Source of the DNA: a virus
Virus record (IMG/VR): IMGVR_UViG_3300029989_000046
Span: 1 to 45,981 of that record
Strand: one strand, 5' to 3'
Length of the DNA: 45,981 bases
The position numbers and the translations under genes were made by a program. A model generated the notes under the pieces. That model made no database searches, was not told the DNA's origin, and saw only the letters and a list, made by a program, of their open reading frames with translations. Positions 16,118 through 22,059 of this stretch are shown one piece after another; position 1 is the first letter of the stretch, and the number at the start of each line of letters is the position of its first letter.

Positions 16118-16451
16118 AAAGTGCCGCGAGGACTATATTTATATATAGAGGGATGGGACTCGCGTCCTATTCGTTCCTCATAGGAGCCCTAGAGCCTGTC
16201 GGCTCGGGCCTGTCGCACTCGCCCCCTCCATCCATATGAATGGGTTTGGCGCGCCTCGAAAATTAATAATGTTATAGACAATTTATGAAAATCAAAAAAA
16301 TCGCCGGAAATAGGGGTCTGCGGAGATTCCAGCAGGCCGATTCTTGCTGCCTGGGGCTTCGATAGGGTGATTTTGATTGCCGGGGCGTGGGGTTGGTGCC
16401 TAGAAAAGCTCCTGGGCCATCCTAGGGGCCAAAATCCACCCTTTTCACATC
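16118..16451. other. Intergenic region upstream of rusA
   Basis: No convincing gene. It holds CGCGAG...CTCGCG flanking an AT-rich CTATA/TATAG core (about 16125-16175) and a small GAGCC/GGCTC hairpin near 16193-16206. One 26-aa basic mini-ORF (16285-16365) starts 6 nt after a TATAGA but has no good -35. A 62-aa frame starting with TTG at 16051 looks non-coding. The AT-rich stretch beside the hexamer array could serve as a DNA-unwinding element if the array is an origin. Confidence 0.4.
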
Positions 16452-16955
16452 ATGCACTATAAAAACACCATCCTGATTACCGTTCCGGGGCACCCAAGGC
16501 CCCAACCCCGCCCCAGAATCAGAGGGAGCAGGGCCGTCTCCAACGCCGACGAGAACGCCAAACTATGGGCCAACTTCGTTCGGAATGCCGCCGTCAGCGT
16601 CCGGGAGAGCCTGGGCGGGGAAAAGGTAGTGCGGGAAATGATTGGGGATGGGCCGCTGTATCTGGAAGCCCATTTTCGCATCCCCACGAAAGACGAGGAG
16701 CGTTGGGAGAATTGGCATTGGGAGATGCCCCCCGACTTTGACAATCTTGTCAAGCTCGCTGTTGATAATACGCTAATCGACCCCAAGAGTCCCGGAGTTG
16801 GTTTGATGGGGACTGGTGATAACAGAATAGCATTAAGTTACATTTCAAAAATCTGGACAAGCCCGAAAAAAGCCGGGGCAACCTTGCGATTGTCCCGGCT
16901 CTTGGATCGTAAGCCTAATACTATTGACGATATTAGGCCGAAGTGGCTTGCTTAA
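16452..16955 (+). CDS. rusA: RusA-like Holliday junction resolvase
   Basis: 167 aa, slightly longer than E. coli RusA (120 aa). It has the early P-R-P-Q-P-R-P-R segment (a substrate-binding loop in RusA) and the acidic catalytic set in P-D-F-D-N-L-V-K-L-A-V-D-N-T-L (D95, D97, D105) plus G-D-N-R-I (D123). RusA dimers cut four-way junctions, clearing recombination intermediates before packaging. Its 3' end overlaps the convergent minus-strand gene by 4 nt. It is separated from the main replication operon by the hexamer array. Confidence 0.88.
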   Translation: MHYKNTILITVPGHPRPQPRPRIRGSRAVSNADENAKLWANFVRNAAVSVRESLGGEKVVREMIGDGPLYLEAHFRIPTKDEERWENWHWEMPPDFDNLVKLAVDNTLIDPKSPGVGLMGTGDNRIALSYISKIWTSPKKAGATLRLSRLLDRKPNTIDDIRPKWLA

Positions 16956-17386
16956 TGCCGCCGCGAGAAGCTGAACATACCCTCCTTACGAATCGCGTTG
17001 TAATCGACCCCATGGAGGTTGCACCACTCCCGCCCCCGGCGTTCAGCGTCGGGAGTGAGGGGGCGTTCAGCAGGCCCAAGGTTGTAAATTCCGACCGCCA
17101 GCAGGTTGCGCGCCACGGTCTGTTTGTGCTTCTGTTGTTGGGCTCCCCGCCGCTTGATCTTAGCGGAAATCGCTTGGGTCTTGTCGGGAAAGATTTCCGA
17201 AAGAAGAGAGCCAGAGCGCGAGACTTCAGCCCATCCGACGCGATGCTCTGCCCCATAGACAGTTTCCTTGATGATAGGCTTATTCGTGTCGGGATGGATG
17301 ATCCTCACGCCGTCTTCGTCGCGTTCGTAAACGACTCCGACAACGCGGGGGACGATTCGATTGATATGCTTGATGGTAGTTGCCAT
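16952..17386 (-). CDS. Unknown basic early protein (144 aa)
   Basis: 144 aa, basic, with a beta-rich first half (V-P-R-V-V-G-V-V-Y-E-R-D-E-D-G-V-R-I-I) and a Lys/Arg/Gln-rich middle (K-R-R-G-A-Q-Q-Q-K-H-K-Q) before a helical end. It has its own promoter with the -10 just upstream and an AAGGAAA stretch before the ATG that could act as a ribosome-binding site. It is the last gene of the minus-strand block and convergent with rusA. No family recognised. Confidence 0.6.
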   Translation of the reverse strand: MATTIKHINRIVPRVVGVVYERDEDGVRIIHPDTNKPIIKETVYGAEHRVGWAEVSRSGSLLSEIFPDKTQAISAKIKRRGAQQQKHKQTVARNLLAVGIYNLGPAERPLTPDAERRGREWCNLHGVDYNAIRKEGMFSFSRRH

Positions 17387-17394
17387 GATGTTTC

Positions 17395-17423
17395 CTTTTA
17401 TTTTTGGTTGTCTATTTTGTCAA
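17395..17423 (-). promoter_or_regulatory. Promoter for the 144-aa gene
   Basis: On the minus strand TTGACA (17423-17418), 17 nt, TAAAAG (17400-17395), with the ATG (17386) 8 nt further on. It lies within the 3' end of the upstream gene. The predicted start would be at or just before the ATG, so the transcript would be nearly leaderless. Confidence 0.55.
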
Positions 17424-17652
17424 TAGAAATTAGTTTGGTATGAATGCGGTTGCTCGTCGCCTCGAATAGCATTGCCGCATGAGGCTCGCCGCGCAAGGCC
17501 AGTTCCGCGAGGTGTTCGGTGGAGATATGATGTTGCGTCGATCCGCTCAGACTTCGAAGTATCCGAAGCACTCGCGACGATAAAGCCGCATCCCTTCGGC
17601 CATAAATCGAATACAATTCGCTTGGCTCTACGTGATCTTCAATTTTCGGCAT
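17398..17652 (-). CDS. Unknown small early protein (84 aa)
   Basis: 84 aa, acidic N-terminus (E-D-H-V-E-P-S-E-L-Y), helical centre with V-L-R-I-L-R-S-L and H-L-A-E-L-A-L-R-G-E-P, ending K-I-D-N-Q-K. The start follows AAGGAAGGAAAATAAA, one of the few Shine-Dalgarno-like sites here. It is 1 nt from the upstream gene's stop, so part of a small polycistronic unit. No family recognised. Confidence 0.55.
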   Translation of the reverse strand: MPKIEDHVEPSELYSIYGRRDAALSSRVLRILRSLSGSTQHHISTEHLAELALRGEPHAAMLFEATSNRIHTKLISIDKIDNQK

Positions 17653-17653
17653 T

Positions 17654-18046
17654 TTATTTTCCTTCCTTGATGATGGTTTGGACTACTGAAATAGGCATGC
17701 GAAGACGCAAAGCAATAGCAATATCGTCCTTCCCGCGAGCATGAAGAGACAAAATCTCATTTTGGATTCTTGATTTTCCATTTAATCCCTTGCCTTTAGC
17801 TTCATTAATTTTACCGTGCAGGATTCGCTTGCCGTATCGAGCCGCACTCCTCGCCTCCAATTGATCGACGGAGAGTTTCATATCAGCCTTTTCTTTCGCC
17901 TTACGGACTTGGGCGCGATGCTTAAAAACCCACTCTTCGTATTTATCGGGTTCAACGAAAACCGCTCGACCCATGCTGTAGCGAACGAATCGTTTTCCGT
18001 TCACCACTTGGCCGCACTTCAACTTGTCAGAGTTCATGGGGGTCAT
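17654..18046 (-). CDS. Small protein with C-terminal HTH-like segment
   Basis: 130 aa from the ATG at 18046; a TTG start 3 codons upstream and another ATG at 18037 are also possible. The C-terminal 40 residues (E-I-L-S-L-H-A-R-G-K-D-D-I-A-I-A-L-R-L...I-S-V-V-Q-T-I-I) look like a helix-turn-helix of the kind found in small phage regulators and in terminase or resolvase tails. The middle is Lys/Arg/Glu-rich. It may be a DNA-binding regulator of the minus-strand block. The N-terminus overlaps the upstream gene by 20 nt. Confidence 0.55.
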   Translation of the reverse strand: MTPMNSDKLKCGQVVNGKRFVRYSMGRAVFVEPDKYEEWVFKHRAQVRKAKEKADMKLSVDQLEARSAARYGKRILHGKINEAKGKGLNGKSRIQNEILSLHARGKDDIAIALRLRMPISVVQTIIKEGK

Positions 18047-18245
18047 GGGATGCAATTGCGCTTCTAGTCATGTAGTAAGGGTTTCCATATTCGTCCTCCC
18101 GCAGATAAATTCGGACGCCGTATCTCTCCTCAATCTCTACCTTCTCCAGCCGCACCGGCTGGCCGTCACCAGGGCGGGCGGTAGAGCGGAAGCGCGGGAA
18201 TCGACTGAAACGCACATCAGGGCGTGCAGCTAGTCGAATATTCAT
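18027..18245 (-). CDS. Unknown small basic protein (72 aa)
   Basis: 72 aa beginning M-N-I-R-L-A-A-R-P-D-V. The Arg-rich first half is followed by a beta-like segment (R-L-E-K-V-E-I-E-E-R-Y-G-V-R-I-Y-L-R-E-D-E-Y-G). The ATG at 18245 overlaps the stop of a 28-aa ORF by 4 nt (ATGA), which favours this start. An in-frame ATG at 18293 would give 88 aa. Function unknown. Confidence 0.5.
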   Translation of the reverse strand: MNIRLAARPDVRFSRFPRFRSTARPGDGQPVRLEKVEIEERYGVRIYLREDEYGNPYYMTRSAIASHDPHEL

Positions 18246-18328
18246 CGGCGCATGCTGGCTAAGATTGAGGCAAGGAACGTGATAAACACGCATACGGCGG
18301 GATCAGCTTGGGAGTTCAAAAATTCCAT
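18242..18328 (-). CDS. Candidate 28-aa membrane micropeptide
   Basis: An ATG 10 nt after a TACAAT -10 box opens a 28-codon ORF (M-E-F-L-N-S-Q-A-D-P-A, then V-C-V-F-I-T-F-L-A-S-I-L-A-S-M-R-R) with one short hydrophobic span. Its TGA overlaps the next ATG. The position right behind a promoter and the coupled stop/start argue for translation. It could equally act only as a leader that couples the next gene. Confidence 0.4.
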   Translation of the reverse strand: MEFLNSQADPAVCVFITFLASILASMRR

Positions 18329-18338
18329 AATGTTCGGC

Positions 18339-18366
18339 ATTGTATTATACTTTTCTATTTCGTCAA
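18339..18366 (-). promoter_or_regulatory. Promoter within the minus-strand block
   Basis: TTGACG (18366-18361), 16 nt, TACAAT (18344-18339) on the minus strand, 10 nt before the 28-aa ORF. The -35 abuts the stop codon of the GNAT-like gene. Same build as the promoters at 19601, 20646 and 35678. Confidence 0.6.
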
Positions 18367-18666
18367 TTATAATTTCTTTTTCAGCGGAAAAAATCCGCCA
18401 CTATTCTCAGGCCCAACCTCAAACCCAAGCGATTCCCAAAAGCGCACGCTTCCGGGCATTGCGCCACATCCATTCAGAGAGCGAAACCGCTTCGCTCCGC
18501 ACCGTCTTGCCACGTCTAGGAAAAGCTCTACGGCCTTGCGGCCAGCCCCTTGACGGCGTTTGGATTCGTCAACATGGATTATGTCTATATCGCAAATAGT
18601 TTTCTTGATCGTTCCTTTCAGGTAGACTCCGGGGATTCGGAATATAAATTCTGTGTTTGCGCTCAT
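18367..18666 (-). CDS. GNAT-like N-acetyltransferase
   Basis: 99 aa, a short GNAT. The acetyl-CoA-binding loop is represented by D-E-S-K-R-R-Q-G-A-G-R-K-A-V-E-L-F (compare R/Q-x-x-G-x-G/A), followed by the late F-W-E-S-L-G-F-E-V strand typical of the family. The target is unknown; phage GNATs can modify host RNA polymerase, toxins or small molecules. Its ATG overlaps the upstream stop by 4 nt. It lacks the first strands of full-length GNATs, so it may be a minimal form. Confidence 0.75.
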   Translation of the reverse strand: MSANTEFIFRIPGVYLKGTIKKTICDIDIIHVDESKRRQGAGRKAVELFLDVARRCGAKRFRSLNGCGAMPGSVRFWESLGFEVGPENSGGFFPLKKKL

Positions 18667-18869
18667 GCCATCCTTTCGATTGTGTGGGGGCGATTCCCGC
18701 GACGGGAATAGGCTCTGACCACAACCACAATTCCCGCCCTTTCTGCCATACGATAGGATCCTCTGGCCATCGTGTAGTTATTGCATGCGATGATGTCGCC
18801 TAGCTCCATCTTCTCCACCCGCCTTGCCAATGAGCTAAGAGGGTGGTTTGTGTGGTTTCCCTTAGCCAT
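18663..18869 (-). CDS. Unknown small early protein (68 aa)
   Basis: 68 aa, basic, with an N-terminal H-T-N-H-P-L-S-S-L-A-R-R-V helix and a strand G-I-V-V-V-V-R-A-Y. It overlaps both neighbours (8 nt upstream, 4 nt downstream), so it is coupled in an operon with the GNAT-like gene. Function unknown. Confidence 0.5.
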   Translation of the reverse strand: MAKGNHTNHPLSSLARRVEKMELGDIIACNNYTMARGSYRMAERAGIVVVVRAYSRRGNRPHTIERMA

Positions 18870-19116
18870 GGTTTAACTCATGGAGTATTCCCCGGCTGGC
18901 GTTGTCAACCCGCCGCTGTAGATAGCCTAGGGCGTTTTCAGTCATCTTGCCTCGCACGATAACGAAGGCGAATGACTTGGGGGCAATGGCCGTGTTGCAG
19001 ATAATCCCTGCCAGCGGGAAACCAAATCGGACGGCGTCAGCAAATTCCGCATAGACATCCGGCGATGCCATCCAAACCACGTTGCGCCCTTTGTAGTTGT
19101 TTTTCAGGATTAGCAT
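18862..19116 (-). CDS. Unknown small early protein (84 aa)
   Basis: 84 aa with alternating strands and helices (N-V-V-W-M-A-S-P-D-V-Y-A-E-F, G-F-P-L-A-G-I-I-C-N, S-F-A-F-V-I-V-R-G). It overlaps the upstream gene by 7 nt and the downstream gene by 8 nt. No family recognised. The compact alpha/beta pattern suggests a folded domain. Confidence 0.5.
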   Translation of the reverse strand: MLILKNNYKGRNVVWMASPDVYAEFADAVRFGFPLAGIICNTAIAPKSFAFVIVRGKMTENALGYLQRRVDNASRGILHELNHG

Positions 19117-19328
19117 GCGATATAGAATTTCTTTTCGTTCATATCGTCCCCCGGCTTGTAATCCCGAAGAAACGCATTGTAATCTTGCAGGGCCTTAAGC
19201 ACCGCCCCCGCCTTTAGCTCCCTGACGGCGTAGAAGGCCTCTTGGGGGGGGGCGCAGCGCACCAGGCAGGCTCTGGCTTGCTCTTTGTCGTTCGTATAGG
19301 TCTGAATGTCGCGCTCGATAGTAGTCAT
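19110..19328 (-). CDS. Unknown helical protein (72 aa)
   Basis: 72 aa from the ATG at 19328 (M-T-T-I-E-R-D-I-Q-T-Y-T-N-D). The longer open frame back to 19535 runs antiparallel through the better supported upstream gene and was rejected. The sequence is mostly helical with a charged C-terminus (P-G-D-D-M-N-E-K-K-F). It starts 4 nt after the upstream stop. Function unknown. Confidence 0.5.
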   Translation of the reverse strand: MTTIERDIQTYTNDKEQARACLVRCAPPQEAFYAVRELKAGAVLKALQDYNAFLRDYKPGDDMNEKKFYIAC

Positions 19329-19332
19329 AGTA

Positions 19333-19593
19333 TTAGAACCGAAAGAGGTAGAATTTATCCGCTCCGTCTTCGCCCATCGTATCCATTTGAAGGGCTTTGC
19401 CTTCATCTTCGCCGAAGGATTCAGGGAAGGCCTCAAAGGCGGCGATCTTAGGCTGAAGGCTGTGATATTGCGCCATATCGATGCTGACCGTCTTGCGCTT
19501 CCCGGTAGTGATATTCGTGACGGTATATTTTCCATTACCGTTCCTGTCAGTGATCCGGCGGATTTTGAAGAGTCTGCAATTGTGAATGCTCAT
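19333..19593 (-). CDS. Unknown early protein (86 aa)
   Basis: 86 aa. The basic N-terminal half has a beta-hairpin-like segment (K-Y-T-V-T-N-I-T-T-G-K-R-K-T-V-S-I), and the second half is acidic (F-P-E-S-F-G-E-D-E-G-K-A). It begins 7 nt after the -10 of its own promoter, so it is the first gene of the transcript that continues to the GNAT-like gene. No family recognised. Confidence 0.55.
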   Translation of the reverse strand: MSIHNCRLFKIRRITDRNGNGKYTVTNITTGKRKTVSIDMAQYHSLQPKIAAFEAFPESFGEDEGKALQMDTMGEDGADKFYLFRF

Positions 19594-19600
19594 ACGATTA

Positions 19601-19629
19601 GTTCTATTACATTTAGTCTATTTCGTCAA
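19601..19629 (-). promoter_or_regulatory. Near-leaderless promoter
   Basis: TTGACG (19629-19624), 17 nt, TAGAAC (19606-19601), then 7 nt to the ATG of the 86-aa gene. The surrounding sequence is a diverged copy of the region around 20669-20740. Confidence 0.6.
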
Positions 19630-19641
19630 TACTATTTTGAA

Positions 19642-19830
19642 TTATTTTTTACTCCTAGATTTCCCTTGACATGCTTTGAACCAAAGTATTGCGCAAGTGT
19701 CCGATTTTGTCATGTTGAAGTGCGAGGCAATGAACTTTGCCGATTGCGTGGAGTAGGCGAGAATCAGTCGATTGCCGTTAGGCTCGTCTCCGTCGAAGTA
19801 GACGAAGTGGTATTGCCGAAGTGGGGGCAT
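19642..19830 (-). CDS. Unknown small early protein (62 aa)
   Basis: 62 aa with strand-like Y-H-F-V-Y-F-D-G-D-E and R-L-I-L-A-Y-S-T-Q-S-A-K-F-I-A, ending basic (Q-G-K-S-R-S-K-K). A frame with a similar Q-G-K-S-R-K-K end can be read at 20697-20724, part of a repeated cassette. The start overlaps the stop of a 16-codon ORF (TAATG). No family recognised. Confidence 0.5.
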   Translation of the reverse strand: MPPLRQYHFVYFDGDEPNGNRLILAYSTQSAKFIASHFNMTKSDTCAILWFKACQGKSRSKK

Positions 19831-19880
19831 TAATCATCTCCTAACGCTTGTTCTCGCACTCGAATTTGTAGAGCGTTCAT
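19830..19880 (-). CDS. Candidate 16-aa leader peptide
   Basis: ATG at 19880 with AAAAGGAAATCT in front, one of the few purine-rich ribosome-binding-like sites in this block. It encodes M-N-A-L-Q-I-R-V and 8 more residues, and its TAA overlaps the next ATG (TAATG). It probably serves translational coupling. Weak but consistent with other coupled starts here. Confidence 0.3.
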   Translation of the reverse strand: MNALQIRVREQALGDD

Positions 19881-19892
19881 AGATTTCCTTTT

Positions 19893-20132
19893 CTAGTCTT
19901 CGGGTTTAATTTTCTTTTCTAGGCGCGCGATAGCATCGCATTCTTGCTCATATGTAATGCGCTTTTTAATCCATCCTTCCGCGCGTTGGAGGCACAATAT
20001 GGCATGATCGATTGCTCCACCGTCTGATTGGATATGTTCCAGGTCTCCAATGCTATCGCCAATACGATTGAAAACCTTGACTAGAACTTTATGATTTGAT
20101 CCACCGAGGGGTTGACGAATGATTGTTTTCAT
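19893..20132 (-). CDS. Unknown early protein (79 aa)
   Basis: 79 aa from the ATG at 20132; the open frame reaches 20195 but would overlap the membrane gene. The N-terminal strands (K-V-L-V-K-V-F-N-R-I-G-D) are followed by a helix (A-I-D-H-A-I-L-C-L-Q-R-A-E-G-W-I-K-K-R), resembling a small dsRNA/DNA-binding alpha-beta arrangement, but no family is recognised. Its leader contains C/A-rich CCCCTACCAATACC. Confidence 0.5.
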   Translation of the reverse strand: MKTIIRQPLGGSNHKVLVKVFNRIGDSIGDLEHIQSDGGAIDHAILCLQRAEGWIKKRITYEQECDAIARLEKKIKPED

Positions 20133-20172
20133 AATGGTATTGGTAGGGGATTTCCTTTTAGAGTTTAGAGTG

Positions 20173-20358
20173 TTATTCGAGAGAAACTGCCGCACCGCAA
20201 AGGATGCTGATTAGTGCTGTGATTAGGAGGTTCTTCCCTGCCGTGACGAAGGGGATCGTTTCAGGGTGAAGGTTTGCGCCAATAGGGAGAGAGGCGAGGA
20301 TTAACATGCCAAGCATGAAGAAGACGACTCCGATGAAGAAGAGGATTTTAGCGATCAT
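20173..20358 (-). CDS. Small membrane protein with two transmembrane segments
   Basis: 61 aa: two hydrophobic spans (I-L-F-F-I-G-V-V-F-F-M-L-G-M-L-I-L-A and N-L-L-I-T-A-L-I-S-I-L-C-G-A-A) joined by a short polar loop. The start at 20358 follows a purely C/A leader after the previous stop, so the longer open frame (to 20601) is a fusion artefact. It may act on the host membrane, for example in superinfection exclusion, but nothing proves this. Confidence 0.6.
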   Translation of the reverse strand: MIAKILFFIGVVFFMLGMLILASLPIGANLHPETIPFVTAGKNLLITALISILCGAAVSLE

Positions 20359-20381
20359 TTGGGGGTTTTGGTTTGGGTTTG

Positions 20382-20601
20382 TTAGAGGCTGAAAACTCGC
20401 TCTCCGTTCTTCATAAATATGAAGTAAGAGTTTTGGGTGAAGGGGTGAATTTCGATACGATGGGGGCGACTGCCAGCGAATCGACCTGCCACATTGACGA
20501 TGCCCCCTTACCGTTTTGAGGTTGTTAATTGGACGGCGGTTATTCATTCCGACGGTATCAAATGTGCCATCTTGATTCTGGAGGGTGACAATTGCTTTCA
20601 T
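20382..20601 (-). pseudogene. Small gene interrupted by a +1 frameshift in a G5 tract
   Basis: From ATG 20601 the frame reads M-K-A-I-V-T-L-Q-N-Q-D-G-T-F-D-T-V-G to about residue 32, then meets GGGGG (plus-strand C5 at 20503-20507). Removing one G restores a clean 72-aa protein ending N-G-E-R-V-F-S-L and a TAA at 20384-20382, 23 nt before the next ATG. As written, the first frame runs on into the membrane gene. Explanations are a homopolymer sequencing error, a true mutation or a programmed shift. The restored protein is beta-rich and of unknown function. Confidence 0.6.
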
Positions 20602-20609
20602 GGGTATAT

Positions 20610-20639
20610 TTAGTAGTTGTTATCAAATCCGTTGTTCAT
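20610..20639 (-). CDS. Candidate leaderless 9-aa mini-ORF
   Basis: ATG at 20639 is 6 nt after the TACAAA -10 box and opens M-N-N-G-F-D-N-N-Y-stop. It ends 8 nt before the start of the next gene. It might be a regulatory upstream ORF. Chance cannot be excluded because it is only 10 codons. Confidence 0.3.
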   Translation of the reverse strand: MNNGFDNNY

Positions 20640-20645
20640 AACGTA

Positions 20646-20674
20646 TTTGTATTATAAATCGTCGTGTTTGTCAA
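20646..20674 (-). promoter_or_regulatory. Promoter of the minus-strand early block
   Basis: TTGACA (20674-20669), 17 nt, TACAAA (20651-20646) on the minus strand. A TATAAT overlaps the spacer (20656-20651). It should drive the genes from 20601 leftward and is probably the main early promoter of the block. Confidence 0.65.
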
Positions 20675-20778
20675 TAGAATTGTGAAATAATTTTCTTCCT
20701 AGATTTACCTTGACGTTCCATAGCTCATAAAATCAGGGATTGCGTTAGTTCGTGGCGTAGCTAGATATTTTTTTCGTC
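20675..20778. other. Divergent intergenic region before terS
   Basis: It holds a diverged copy of the 19630-19690 sequence (TCCTAGATTT followed by CCTTGAC) and the plus-strand boxes TTGACG (20710-20715) and TTGCGT-N16-TAGATA close to the terS start. Either could be the plus-strand promoter; the second is nearer the ATG. Confidence 0.4.
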
Positions 20779-21279
20779 ATGCATACTCTAGCCAAAATTG
20801 ACGCCCATTCTCTTTCGGAGAAACAACGCCTATTCGCCGACGCTATGGCCAAAGGCATTCCTAGGCAAGAGGCGTGCAAAATCGCTGGCTATCACGATTG
20901 GGAGCGGGAAGGCACTCGCCTAATGAGTCTGCCGCATGTTCGCGCTTTCATTCAACAGCAGCGGGAATCGTTGTTCTGCGGCGATCTAGCCAGCATCGCG
21001 ACGAACACGATTCGAGAACTAATGACGGACGAAGGCACGCCAGCGCACGTTCGTTTTCAGGCGGCGAAGCTCACCCTGGCCATCGCTGGCCACGTAGAGA
21101 AGACGGGCAAGACCGCCAATTCTAACGCCGTGAAAGAGATTCACGAAATGAGCCCAGGGGAGCTAGACGCCTTCATTGCGGAGGGCAGGCGGCAGGTTGT
21201 CACCTTGGAGGCAGAGGTTAGAAACGTCGATACCTCCAGAGACGAGGCGGTAGAGAGGGCGGACGATGCGCAGGAGTAG
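20779..21279 (+). CDS. terS: Terminase small subunit (TerS-like)
   Basis: 166 aa. The N-terminal half has the usual TerS layout: L-S-E-K-Q-R-L-F-A-D-A-M-A-K-G, then an HTH with E-A-C-K-I-A-G-Y, then L-M-S-L-P-H-V-R-A-F-I. Next comes a helical oligomerisation segment with A-H-V-R-F-Q-A-A-K-L-T-L and an acidic tail. TerS binds the packaging start site and activates TerL, which is encoded 10.5 kb away at 31779. The non-coding, hairpin-rich DNA just downstream could hold the packaging site. A transcription-regulator role is the main alternative. Confidence 0.75.
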   Translation: MHTLAKIDAHSLSEKQRLFADAMAKGIPRQEACKIAGYHDWEREGTRLMSLPHVRAFIQQQRESLFCGDLASIATNTIRELMTDEGTPAHVRFQAAKLTLAIAGHVEKTGKTANSNAVKEIHEMSPGELDAFIAEGRRQVVTLEAEVRNVDTSRDEAVERADDAQE

Positions 21280-21535
21280 CACCTAGGTAGATACTACTAC
21301 GTTAGTGTGACATAACGTCATAGCTTTCTATAACAGGCATTGTGCGAAGTAACTCTCTTTCGGTATTACAATTACAGTAAGCGTATAACAGTATATCTCA
21401 ATGGTGTGGTATCTCTGTTGAGCGGGAGCGACAAGCGCGCGCCCACCCCGAACCCCCGCCTAGGGGGTCAAACGCTGAGGGCGCGGGCGCGTCCGTGCGT
21501 CTCCGCAAAATTGCAAAAATTTCCGAAACTCGGAC
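21280..21535. other. Non-coding region after terS with nested GC hairpin (possible pac/cos region)
   Basis: No gene seen. ACGTTA (21299-21304) and TAACGT (21313-21318) form an inverted repeat. Further on CGCGCCC (21438-21444) pairs with GGGCGCG (21479-21485), and inside it ACCCCC (21452-21457) pairs with GGGGGT (21463-21468), giving a strong nested hairpin or cruciform. CCGA-AAC-TCGG lies at 21523-21533. It could be a terminator for terS or a packaging site; there is no T tract directly behind the main stem. Confidence 0.45.
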
Positions 21536-21563
21536 TTGAAATAGTATTACGTTAATGTATTTT
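21536..21563 (+). promoter_or_regulatory. Near-leaderless promoter of the accessory operon
   Basis: TTGAAA (21536-21541), 16 nt, TATTTT (21558-21563), then 6 nt to ATG 21570. The same geometry (-10 about 6-7 nt before the ATG) is seen at 35678 and 19601, which supports both the promoter and the start choice. Confidence 0.5.
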
Positions 21564-21569
21564 ATCTCA

Positions 21570-22055
21570 ATGACAGACACCATACCGATCAAGTCTCTGA
21601 GCGAAACTGAAATTATCAACACCCTCCCGAGGCTCTACGCAACCAACCGCATCGCTGCCGTCCTGCTGGCCGCAGAATTGCAGCACGTTCAAGTAGAATG
21701 CCAGTTGGAACCCAATGAACCCTACTCGCCCTGGGTCATTGGGATTCTGACTGCGATCAACGCCGGATTTAAAGTCCGCGTAACCGTTCCGTTGCCTGAC
21801 GCAAAGCGTCAGCTTCGCCAGGACGAAATGCCGGATCAGTTCTGGTGGCAGAACATGAGCTATAATTATAAACCGTTCCATCCCTACTATCACGATAGGA
21901 ACAGAGTGGAACCTGTAGATGGGGAGTGTGACACGAATTGGGATTTCAGCGGCGTTGACAGACCCCTATGCAAGTGGACTGTCGATAAGGTTAATTGGAA
22001 TCCATTCTACAAGATGGAAAAGCGCGAACCCCTCGTTCTCACCTCGGAGGACTAA
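21570..22055 (+). CDS. Unknown accessory protein, paralogue of the 23899 gene
   Basis: 161 aa from ATG 21570 (an ATG at 21555 lies inside the promoter). The N-terminal E-I-I-N-T-L-P-R-L-Y-A-T-N-R-I-A-A-V-L-L resembles the start of the gene at 23899 (L-P-F-L-F-E-R-N-K-R-A-A-V-F-L), so the two are probably distant paralogues. The rest has W/Y/P-rich segments (F-W-W-Q-N-M, F-H-P-Y-Y). Family and function unknown. First gene of a long operon of small accessory genes. Confidence 0.6.
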   Translation: MTDTIPIKSLSETEIINTLPRLYATNRIAAVLLAAELQHVQVECQLEPNEPYSPWVIGILTAINAGFKVRVTVPLPDAKRQLRQDEMPDQFWWQNMSYNYKPFHPYYHDRNRVEPVDGECDTNWDFSGVDRPLCKWTVDKVNWNPFYKMEKREPLVLTSED

Positions 22056-22059
22056 TCCT

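Noticed and set aside
16051-16239. 62-codon frame starting with TTG
   Set aside because: Non-ATG start, no leader, composition unlike neighbouring proteins; it crosses AT-rich regulatory DNA and hairpins.
18367-18666. Toxin-antitoxin reading of the GNAT-like gene
   Set aside because: GNAT toxins are usually preceded by a DNA-binding antitoxin; the coupled upstream 68-aa gene has no antitoxin pattern, so a general GNAT call was kept.
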